From contig CALKVC010000035.1 in NCBI GenBank assembly GCA_937996595.1, forward strand, positions 1 to 42,752: a stretch of 42,752 nucleotides of DNA, read 5' to 3'. The position numbers and the translations under genes are program-made. This document shows positions 1 through 6,460 of the stretch, in pieces. Every line of letters starts with the position of its first letter. The stretch's first letter is position 1. The notes below the pieces were generated by a model. That model did no database searches and was not told the origin of the DNA. It saw nothing but the letters and a program-made list of their open reading frames with translations. The DNA is from an uncultured Chitinophagaceae bacterium. Its GTDB lineage: Bacteria; Bacteroidota; Bacteroidia; Chitinophagales; Chitinophagaceae.

Positions 1-394
1 CGGTGAACGCGGCCGCGAGCGTGCGGTGCCACAGCTCGGCGCCGGCGAGCCCGGCCCCGACGACGCAGCCGAAGCGATCGCGGCCGTCGGCGCTCGCGTC
101 GGCCAGCCCGGCGTCGGCCATCGCCTCGACGGCGGCGGCCAGCGCGTACAGCACGCCGGGCTCCTGGCGCGCGGCGAACCGCGGCTCGAGGTGCGGATCG
201 GGCGCGAAGTCGACGACGGTGCCGCCGACCCGGAGGTGCTGCGGATGCTCGGCCGGCAGCCACGGCGAGGTGTACGCGCGGATGCCGCTCGCGCCAGCGC
301 ACGCGCGCGCGAGCGCATCCGGCAGCGAGTTGCCGAGCGGACACACCACGCCCAGCCCGGTGATGGCGACTTGCGGTGACGACGGTTCCTGCAC
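1..394 (-). CDS. Beta-ketoacyl synthase, N-terminal fragment (3' end outside window)
   Basis: Read on the minus strand from a GTG at 394, the frame stays open to the window edge for 131 codons. Near its start it has the N-terminal signature VAITGLGVVCPLGNSLPDAL, followed by a GASGIR segment and an alpha-helical AxxAxxxAMADAGL stretch. This order is that of FabF-type and polyketide ketosynthases (thiolase fold), which condense acyl chains with malonyl-ACP. The active-site Cys and both His residues would lie beyond the edge, so activity cannot be judged. Nearly all third codon positions are G or C, unlike everything after about base 840, so it belongs to a high-GC organism. It could be FabF, a type II polyketide ketosynthase or a chain-length factor. 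The start codon is inferred from the family start. Confidence 0.82.
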   Translation of the reverse strand, partial: MQEPSSPQVAITGLGVVCPLGNSLPDALARACAGASGIRAYTSPWLPAEHPQHLRVGGTVVDFAPDPHLEPRFAARQEPGVLYALAAAVEAMADAGLADASADGRDRFGCVVGAGLAGAELWHRTLAAAFT

Positions 395-461
395 GCCCGT
401 CGCTTCAGCACGCCCGATGCCACCGCGAACCCCGCGGAATCCCCCGCCGCCTCGCCGTCGC

Positions 462-510
462 TGTCACCCGCCGCGTGCCCCGCCCCGCCGCTGTCACCCG
501 CGCGGTGACA
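462..510. promoter_or_regulatory. Operator-like TGTCACC repeats upstream of the ketosynthase
   Basis: TGTCACC occurs at 462-468 and again at 492-498, 30 bases apart. The second copy forms a perfect inverted repeat with GGTGACA at 504-510 across a 5-base spacer. The group lies 68-116 bases upstream of the ketosynthase GTG, where a dimeric repressor or activator site would be expected. The protein that might bind it is unknown. Confidence 0.4.
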
Positions 511-644
511 CGCGATCGTTGGCCACCGGTCGGGCTACCAGCGCGCCGTCTCGCGTATCGGATGGGGGCCCCGGCGGGGGCACTTCCGACGTCCCCGGCC
601 ACCTACCGTGGTTTTCGCAGAATCGCGAACCACCACCTCCACCT

Positions 645-660
645 GGTTTGTCGACAAACC
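645..660. promoter_or_regulatory. 16-bp perfect palindrome
   Basis: GGTTTGTC at 645-652 is followed directly by its reverse complement GACAAACC at 653-660. It starts nine bases past the minus-strand stop codon at 671-669. It could be a TetR-like operator or a transcription-stop hairpin; no T-run follows on the minus strand. A weaker inverted repeat, TTCGC at 614-618 and GCGAA at 625-629, lies next to it. Confidence 0.4.
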
Positions 661-668
661 TTCCCAGG

Positions 669-842
669 TTACACGTGGCGCAGCGGGTGCAGCGCCAGGT
701 GCAGCTCGCCGGCGGTGACCTCGGCGGTCGGCGCCGCGGGCGTGATCAGCACCGCGACCTCGACGGTGGCGGCGTGACACTCACCGCAGGCAAAGAAACG
801 GTCTCCGAGCGCTTTGCCGAAGCGCGCCAGGAAATGCTGAAA
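669..842 (-). CDS. C-terminal tail of an unidentified high-GC protein with a CxxCH motif
   Basis: On the minus strand a frame is open from about 842 down to a TAA at 671-669. It encodes a 57-residue tail containing FFACGECHAA and then a hydrophobic-acidic stretch ending LRHV. From base 780 down the third codon positions are almost all G or C, as in the neighbouring ketosynthase, so that part looks truly coding. Above about 790 the codon use becomes mixed and the frame may already be in the other genome. CGECH could be a haem c site or half of a zinc ribbon. The protein is cut at the join and cannot be named. Confidence 0.45.
   Translation of the reverse strand, partial: FQHFLARFGKALGDRFFACGECHAATVEVAVLITPAAPTAEVTAGELHLALHPLRHV
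775..842. other. Composition break joining two unrelated genomes
   Basis: GC is about 82% in bases 1-60 and stays very high to about 780. By 961-1020 it is about 48% and it remains near or below that to the end. Coding style also changes here, from GC-ending codons on the minus strand to AT-tolerant Bacteroidota codons on the plus strand. Genes on both sides are interrupted. I see no transposase, integrase, tRNA or repeat at the join. A chimeric contig is the simplest reading. Confidence 0.8.
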
Positions 843-1352
843 TCAGAAACAGCCTGTATGATATTGGTTAGGCTCTACGACATAAAAGGCAAAAATCAGT
901 TGCGGGTAGAGATGCCTGTTATCATAGCCAAACCGGGCGAACAGATGCTGCTTTCAAAAACGGTGAACCTGCTAAATGGAGATGGCGTTGTAAGTGCCGG
1001 ATCAGCCATCGTAAAAATCAGGCAATTGGATGTAACAACCGACACAAGCATCAGGGTTTCGCCAAAAATGGCATACCTGAGCCTGGATATGAAATCTATT
1101 GAAGGTACATCAATGACCGAACTGTTGTCGGGAAAAGAAAGCTTCTGGGTTTACGACAATAACCTGGCAGAAATAAAGATTCCCGACAAACAATTGAAAC
1201 AGGTGAAAGGGTCTATGGAAGATAACCTGGCAGATTACCTGTCTAAAATACCCTTCCGGTTAAAATCACTTACCGGTAAATCCTTCTTCATTCGCTTTCG
1301 CTGGGTAAGCACCGACCGTAAAAAAGTGATTGATATAGTGGTAAGGCGGTAA
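783..1352 (+). CDS. Unknown protein, C-terminal part only
   Basis: The Bacteroidota side of the join opens inside this reading frame, which ends at a TAA at 1350-1352. About 190 residues are credible, from roughly the segment SERFAEARQEML onward. The frame is open all the way back to base 3, but that upstream part is Arg/Pro/Ala-rich read-through of foreign DNA and not part of the protein. The remaining part is mixed alpha/beta with no signal or membrane segment and no motif I recognise. It ends in a basic strand, RKKVIDIVVRR. The true N terminus is lost. Confidence 0.55.
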   Translation, partial: TAGKETVSERFAEARQEMLKSETACMILVRLYDIKGKNQLRVEMPVIIAKPGEQMLLSKTVNLLNGDGVVSAGSAIVKIRQLDVTTDTSIRVSPKMAYLSLDMKSIEGTSMTELLSGKESFWVYDNNLAEIKIPDKQLKQVKGSMEDNLADYLSKIPFRLKSLTGKSFFIRFRWVSTDRKKVIDIVVRR

Positions 1353-1365
1353 CGGCCGGTACCTG

Positions 1366-1394
1366 GTTTCAATAAATACTTTTCCATACTTTTG
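1366..1394 (+). promoter_or_regulatory. Bacteroidota-type promoter for the HTTM gene
   Basis: TACTTTTG at 1387-1394 matches the Bacteroidota -7 consensus TAnnTTTG. A TTTC at 1366-1369, 17 bases upstream, resembles the -33 TTTG element. The site lies 29 bases before the ATG at 1424 and 14 bases past the preceding stop. Confidence 0.5.
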
Positions 1395-1423
1395 ATAGGG
1401 CAGGTTTCATTCAATCCGGCAAC

Positions 1424-2785
1424 ATGCAAGCAGTTATTACCAATAAACCCGGATTATTACCGGCAACTGGCTGGTTATACAGGCAGGTGAATATTGCACC
1501 GTTGATTGCTTTCCGCATCATGTTCGGTTTCCTGCTGATGCTGCATTCGGTAAGTACAATAGCTAACGGTACCGTATACCAGCATTATGTATCACCGCCC
1601 TTTACATTCACTTTTATCGGATTTGAGTTTCTTCAGTCACTGGCCGGGCCGGGTATGTACTGGTATGTTGCGGTGATGGCCATACTGGCAGCACTGGTGA
1701 TGATTGGCGCCTGGTACCGCTTTGCCATGTTTGCCTATGCACTGATGTGGACCCTGCTTTACCTGATGCAGAAAGCGGGTTACAATAACCATTATTACCT
1801 GGTATTATTGTTATGCTGGATCATGGCCTTCCTGCCGGCTAACAGGTATTTTTCTGCTGATGTGAAACGGGGCGCCGTAAGGGAGTCAGCAACATGCCCC
1901 TGGTACTGCATCGGCATATTCATCTTCCAGGTTTCTGTGATGTATTTTTTCGCTGCTATGAGCAAAATAACCCCCGACTGGTTTTCAGGAAAGTTCATTG
2001 CCATTCAGTTTTCCCGGTTAAGCCAGCATCCACTGTTGGGAATCATTTACGGCAATGAATGGTTTCAATGGTTTATCTGTTATGCCGGATTTCTTTTCGA
2101 CCTGCTGATTGTTCCGTTGCTGCTCATTAAAAAGACCAGGTACTTCGCCTTTATCATTTCCTGTTGTTTTCACCTGTTTAATTCGTATACATTTAAGCTG
2201 GGCATTTTTCCTTACCTCTCTATAGCATTAACCATTTTCTTCTTTGACGCATACCAGGTTAACAGGATATTTTTCAGGAAGAAACCAATCATTCCTTCCA
2301 TTGCCAATGGGTTTGATATGAAACCGGCAATGGCAAAACTGGTTACAGGTTGCCTGTTCCTGTATATGCTCTTCCAATTACTGTTGCCGGTCAGGTATTT
2401 GATGTTTCCGGGTAATGTATTCTGGACCGAAGAAGGTTACCGCATGAGTTGGAAAATGATGCTGCGTACAAAAAGTGGAAACCTGTTTTATAAAGTGTAT
2501 GACCCGGTTAGTAAAAAATCATGGAAAATTGAGCCATCCAGAATATTTTCTTTATCGCATATGCGAACATTATCCACTTCACCGGATATTATCTGGCAAT
2601 ATGCACAGTATATAAAAAAAGGGTTTGAAAAAAAAGGGTATCAGGGTGTTCAGGTATTTGCTATTGGATCGGTGTCACTCAACCGTAATCCAGCCCGGCC
2701 AATGGTTGATCCCGGTGCAGACCTGGCATCCACCAAATGGGAGCCATTCCGGCATTCCGGATGGATTACCGCATATCCGGAATGA
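1424..2785 (+). CDS. HTTM-domain (vitamin K-dependent gamma-carboxylase-like) membrane protein
   Basis: This is a 453-residue integral membrane protein. Residues from about 25 to 295 carry some seven hydrophobic helices with family features such as NHYYLVLLLCW and FHLFNSYTFKLGIFPYLS. The C-terminal ~120 residues are soluble and begin with WTEEGYRMSWKMML, which resembles the segment after the membrane domain in vertebrate gamma-glutamyl carboxylase. Bacterial members of this HTTM family are mostly uncharacterised; some are proposed carboxylases or epoxidases. I infer the family but not the substrate. It has its own promoter and no obvious operon partner. The next gene follows after 215 bases with no clear terminator. 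Confidence 0.78.
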   Translation: MQAVITNKPGLLPATGWLYRQVNIAPLIAFRIMFGFLLMLHSVSTIANGTVYQHYVSPPFTFTFIGFEFLQSLAGPGMYWYVAVMAILAALVMIGAWYRFAMFAYALMWTLLYLMQKAGYNNHYYLVLLLCWIMAFLPANRYFSADVKRGAVRESATCPWYCIGIFIFQVSVMYFFAAMSKITPDWFSGKFIAIQFSRLSQHPLLGIIYGNEWFQWFICYAGFLFDLLIVPLLLIKKTRYFAFIISCCFHLFNSYTFKLGIFPYLSIALTIFFFDAYQVNRIFFRKKPIIPSIANGFDMKPAMAKLVTGCLFLYMLFQLLLPVRYLMFPGNVFWTEEGYRMSWKMMLRTKSGNLFYKVYDPVSKKSWKIEPSRIFSLSHMRTLSTSPDIIWQYAQYIKKGFEKKGYQGVQVFAIGSVSLNRNPARPMVDPGADLASTKWEPFRHSGWITAYPE

Positions 2786-3000
2786 TACAAAAATGCCTTT
2801 TTTTTCCACCATTTTCATCTTTCTTTACACATGTTGCCCAATACGCCTTTTTTTTTGGATACAAAGTTTACCTTAGCGGCAGTAACCTATAATCCACACC
2901 TGTTAAACTATTGAAGTAAGCACCATTTTCCCCTGAAAAGATAACCCATCAGCAAATAATTCAGCCATTTACTGATTATTCATCGTATTAATTATTACCT

Positions 3001-4398
3001 ATGTTAAGGAGATTATTAGTAACTGTTTTATTTTTTTCTGCGTTACAAACTCAGGCACAGCGGATTAAAAACCAGGCTACGCTCCGGTTGCTGGAAACAG
3101 CCGGTACATTGATGGAAGCACAGCAGTTTGATGCAGCAGAAGAGTATTTTAAAAAGGGGCTGGATAAAGCCCGTGTTAGCAATGACATATACTGCATGGC
3201 TGTGGCACATAAAGGGCTGGGTAACCTGTACACAAAAACAGATCAGCCGAAACTGGCTGTTGCAGCTTATGAAATGGCCATTAAGGAATATAAGAGCCAG
3301 GGACTTACCGTAATGGCAAATATTGTAGAAAGCCTCTTAAAAAGCGCCCAGGGAGTAGGGGAACTCTATGCAGGTGTGGAAATTGGGGCTAAAGGGATTA
3401 AAATGACCGTTATTGATGTAAAACTGAGTAAAGACCGTGAATACGACTATACGTTAAAGGCAGATACGGCCATCAATACAGATGCGGCTTCTCTTTCTTA
3501 CCAAAGCGAAAAAGAAACACAGGATGCAATAGAATTGCTTTATAACATAATTAAGAACAAATATGCTGTACCGGCTAAAAGGGTTTTCATCGTTATCAGC
3601 AGCGGTTTAAAGATGGAATTAGACAGGTATAATAAGGTTGATTATTTTGCCAGTATAATCAGGCCCAAAAACCTTGATTCAAGTATAAGGATACAGTATA
3701 TTACCGCCATACAGGAAGCCGAATTAAGTTTCCTGGGCATTGTACCGCAAAAAAACAGGTTTAGTACAAACCAGTTGGATGTTGGCAGCGGTAACACCAA
3801 GGGTGGTTACTTTAATGCCAATAAGGTATTTGTACCGGTTACTTTTCCGCTTGGAACCAAATCTTTTCAAAGGCTTATTGAATCAAAAACGATGGGTGAC
3901 ATCAATGAATACGCCCGCACTGCTGAACAGCTTTGGAAAGACAGCCTCGGCAGGGCCATGGTATATGAGTTTGCCAATAAAAGGGATTTTAAATCAAGGG
4001 ATATCGTTTACATTTCCGGAGGTATCGTTTGGGCCATCGCTTCAATCATGCATCCCGAAAGCGTGAATAATAATTACACCGAAATTACCAGCCGCGATAT
4101 CAGTGAATTCAGGCGATTGGTTTTTTCCAGCTATGAAAAAGTTACTCAACCCGACATCACGTTGATATCAAATGCAGAAGACGCCAGGGCTTCCATGAAG
4201 AATATCAACAGGGTTCTGAAAACCTATGACCAGAAAGCGCTTCTTGCCGGCGCCATTTGCCTGGATGAACTGGTGCAACAGGTGAATACCATCAATCCAT
4301 CCAAGAAATTCATTTATCCAAAGTATGCATATGTTGGATGGATCAGTGGTTATATCATCCGGCAGGTTACCCAGCAATACAAAGGGCTGATGAACTGA
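3001..4398 (+). CDS. Exported TPR plus Ppx/GppA-like (ASKHA fold) protein
   Basis: Of 465 residues, about 1-20 form a signal peptide ending TQAQ. Residues ~21-115 are helical with two TPR-like repeats (AAEEYFKKGLDKA, LAVAAYEMAIKEY). From ~122 an actin/hexokinase-type fold begins: AGVEIGAKGIKM (124-135, phosphate-1 loop), QEAELSFLG (from 238, like the EEA motif of exopolyphosphatases), LDVGSGNTKGG (259-269, phosphate-2 loop) and ISGGIVWAI (338-346, adenosine/GG motif). The motif order fits Ppx/GppA phosphatases, but the first loop has Glu127 where those have Asp. It is a paralogue of the proteins at 23164 and 25610, which lack the TPR part. Export of such a fold is unusual. Substrate unknown; a partner-binding role for the TPRs is inference. 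Confidence 0.72.
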   Translation: MLRRLLVTVLFFSALQTQAQRIKNQATLRLLETAGTLMEAQQFDAAEEYFKKGLDKARVSNDIYCMAVAHKGLGNLYTKTDQPKLAVAAYEMAIKEYKSQGLTVMANIVESLLKSAQGVGELYAGVEIGAKGIKMTVIDVKLSKDREYDYTLKADTAINTDAASLSYQSEKETQDAIELLYNIIKNKYAVPAKRVFIVISSGLKMELDRYNKVDYFASIIRPKNLDSSIRIQYITAIQEAELSFLGIVPQKNRFSTNQLDVGSGNTKGGYFNANKVFVPVTFPLGTKSFQRLIESKTMGDINEYARTAEQLWKDSLGRAMVYEFANKRDFKSRDIVYISGGIVWAIASIMHPESVNNNYTEITSRDISEFRRLVFSSYEKVTQPDITLISNAEDARASMKNINRVLKTYDQKALLAGAICLDELVQQVNTINPSKKFIYPKYAYVGWISGYIIRQVTQQYKGLMN

Positions 4399-4441
4399 CA
4401 GGGCTTCGTATTTCCCGTTCATACTTCCATATGTTCATTTA

Positions 4442-4457
4442 TACCATTTATATGGTA
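4442..4457. promoter_or_regulatory. Small inverted repeat upstream of 4507
   Basis: TACCAT at 4442-4447 and ATGGTA at 4452-4457 are exact inverted copies around TTAT. The element lies 50 bases before the next gene and 44 after the previous stop. It could be an operator or a weak hairpin; no T-run follows. Confidence 0.25.
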
Positions 4458-4506
4458 ATGGAAATCTTCTGCCTTACTTTGTATCTAAATTATTCACAAA
4501 GCTAAA

Positions 4507-5235
4507 ATGACCATGATGAAGTTTATTTCCATATTGCTTGTAACAGCGCTATGTTCTTTTACCGGCCATAAAGATGCAATGGATGTATTAAAGGAAATGC
4601 ATGCCCGTTATGCAGGTAACTGGTACAAATCTTTCACTTTCACGCAAACAACCGAACATTTCAAAAACGACAGCCTGGTAAAGACATCCACCTGGTATGA
4701 AGCCATCATTTTCCCTGAAAAATTCAGGATTGATTTTGATGACAGGAAGTCGGGGAACGCCGTTTTATACCTGGGCGATTCCTTGTTCGTTTTCAGGAAG
4801 AACAAAATGGTTACAAAAAGGTACAATGACGATAACCTGACCTTTCTGCTTGGAGGCATGTATTTTTATTCCTTTGATACGGCTGTTTCAAAACTGAACA
4901 GGATGGGGTATGATACGAAAAAACTCCATGAAACCACCTGGAAAGGGAAACCTGTATATGTGATTGGCGCTTCCGGCAGCGATGACAAATCAAACCAATT
5001 GTGGATTGACAAGGAAAAACTGGTGGTAGTGAAGTTTATTAAATACAAAGGCGCGCTGAAAGAAGAAGGTATATTATATGAACACAGGCAATTTGGAAAA
5101 GCCTGGTCAGAAACTGCCGTTGATTTTTATATGAACGATAAGCTGGTTCAGCGTGAAAAGTATTATGATTGCAAGGCCGATGTAAAAATAAATGAAGCCA
5201 TCTTTGACCACGTAAATTTCATAACCAGCGAATAA
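4507..5235 (+). CDS. Exported LolA-like protein of unknown function
   Basis: A 242-residue protein begins with a hydrophobic export signal (FISILLVTALCSFTG). The remainder is a run of short beta strands, with features seen in LolA/LolB-like half-barrels: a helix MDVLKEMHARY near the start, then FPEKFRIDF, then AVLYLGDSLFVF. Such folds carry lipids or lipoprotein acyl chains in the periplasm. No conserved motif proves transport, so the family call rests on strand pattern and length. An alternative start two codons downstream is also ATG. It stands 108 bases from the exported actin-fold gene and 54 from the NTF2-like gene, on the same strand. Confidence 0.55.
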   Translation: MTMMKFISILLVTALCSFTGHKDAMDVLKEMHARYAGNWYKSFTFTQTTEHFKNDSLVKTSTWYEAIIFPEKFRIDFDDRKSGNAVLYLGDSLFVFRKNKMVTKRYNDDNLTFLLGGMYFYSFDTAVSKLNRMGYDTKKLHETTWKGKPVYVIGASGSDDKSNQLWIDKEKLVVVKFIKYKGALKEEGILYEHRQFGKAWSETAVDFYMNDKLVQREKYYDCKADVKINEAIFDHVNFITSE

Positions 5236-5289
5236 TCATAAGCGATAGCTAACAATAAAGTCTTAACAGGAACAGTAATAAATATTAGT

Positions 5290-5655
5290 ATGGGTAACCC
5301 GGTTGATAACAGGAATTTGGCTATGAACTGGATCAATGCCTTTAATGATCATTCGCTGGAAGACCTGCTGGCACTCTATGCGGAAGAGGCGGTTCATTAC
5401 AGCCCAAAATTAAAAAGCCGCCAACCCGAAACCGGTGGCTGGATTTCAGGCAAAGAAGCCTTGCGCACCTGGTGGGCAGATGCATTTGAAAGATTGCCAG
5501 CCCTTCATTATCAATTGGTTAACCTGGTTGCAGATGAACAACAGGCGGTAATGGAATATAAGCGCTCTGTACCCGGCGAACCCGATATGATGGTAGCCGA
5601 ATTCCTGGAAATGAACTGGGGTAAGATTGTACGGTCAAGAGTATATCACGGTTAA
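5290..5655 (+). CDS. NTF2-like / SnoaL-type small protein
   Basis: This 121-residue protein has the usual size and layout of the SnoaL/NTF2-like cone fold. An N-terminal helix ends NDHSLEDLLALYAEEAVHY, followed by GKEALRTWWADAFERLP and three strands, the last reading KIVRSRVYHG. Members of this superfamily include isomerases, hydrolases and simple ligand binders, so the function cannot be named. There is no signal peptide, so it is cytoplasmic. The chosen ATG gives a normal N terminus for the family. Confidence 0.68.
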   Translation: MGNPVDNRNLAMNWINAFNDHSLEDLLALYAEEAVHYSPKLKSRQPETGGWISGKEALRTWWADAFERLPALHYQLVNLVADEQQAVMEYKRSVPGEPDMMVAEFLEMNWGKIVRSRVYHG

Positions 5656-5761
5656 TCACACGGTTTTACAGGTTTTAATTTCCCAAAATATATTTTATTT
5701 GATATACAATATTAGTTGCAGGATAGCGTTTTCAGCTTGAACCCTGATAAAATCCACAACT

Positions 5762-6376
5762 ATGAAAAAGCGTTTACACCAAACCGCCATGCTTGCATGC
5801 ATGATTTTCGGATTTCAAGCCTGTTCTACCAGTTCCATCTCACATTCCCAGCAAAAAGCGGAAAAGCAATTTTCAAAAGATGAAAATGCAGCCTGTTTTG
5901 TAGAATTGAATGATGGTACCATAAAGGAATATAAAACACTTAAACTGGTTACAAGCCCTGTCAGTACACCTTATCTGCTGGCAGATGGAAAAACGAAATA
6001 CAAGGCAACAGACATAAAAGCCTACCAGAACAAGGACCATTATGCCATTTCACAGCGTACATTCATATCGGGCCGCAAAACACATGTGGCTACAGAAACA
6101 TTGCCGGGCTTTGCCATCAGGATCATCAAAGGCAGGCTGAATGTTTACAGCAAAAAATATGTAAATGGTCAGTTTGCAGTAGATGAGTATTACCTGCAGA
6201 TTGGTAAGAATGGTATGATACAGCCTTATACTGAAGAACTGATGAGCGCCCTGGTAAAGGATAACACGGAAGCTTACTGGTTTTTTACCAACACAGGATT
6301 TAAAAGCCATATGCCGGAAAAGCTGAAAACAACCGCTAAAATGTATAACGGTGAGCAATACATGACAAGAAACTAA
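5762..6376 (+). CDS. Unknown lipoprotein
   Basis: The 204-residue product starts MKKRLHQ and has a hydrophobic stretch ending FGFQAC, so Cys21 is the likely lipidation site. The mature part is Lys-rich and beta-strand-rich, with FVELNDGTIKEYKTLKLVTS and YLLADGKTKYKATDIKAYQN. This resembles small Bacteroidota lipoproteins that carry a strand-repeat domain. I do not recognise a named family. A strong hairpin terminator follows 30 bases after the stop. Confidence 0.62.
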   Translation: MKKRLHQTAMLACMIFGFQACSTSSISHSQQKAEKQFSKDENAACFVELNDGTIKEYKTLKLVTSPVSTPYLLADGKTKYKATDIKAYQNKDHYAISQRTFISGRKTHVATETLPGFAIRIIKGRLNVYSKKYVNGQFAVDEYYLQIGKNGMIQPYTEELMSALVKDNTEAYWFFTNTGFKSHMPEKLKTTAKMYNGEQYMTRN

Positions 6377-6406
6377 ACCAAAACCAACCAAATACAACAC
6401 AAGAAA

Positions 6407-6437
6407 AGAGCCTGTAATATTACAGGCTCTTTATATT
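6407..6437. terminator. Bidirectional intrinsic terminator
   Basis: A perfect 12-bp inverted repeat occupies 6407-6418 (AGAGCCTGTAAT) and 6419-6430 (ATTACAGGCTCT), followed by TTATATTT and preceded by AAGAAA. It lies between convergent genes ending at 6376 (+) and 6461 (-), so it can serve both. Confidence 0.8.
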
Positions 6438-6460
6438 TCAGGGTTATAAGGTATCTGAAA

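Noticed and set aside
376..780. Overlapping frames in the high-GC block (376-777 plus, 405-602 minus, 535-780 minus)
   Set aside because: High GC makes stops rare. The proteins are Arg-rich with no domain, and the regulatory-looking repeats at 462-510 and the palindrome at 645-660 fit a non-coding gap.
3..1352. A single 449-codon frame read as one protein
   Set aside because: Its first ~260 codons lie in foreign high-GC DNA and read as Arg/Pro/Ala-rich nonsense opposite the real minus-strand ketosynthase; only the end is Bacteroidota coding sequence.
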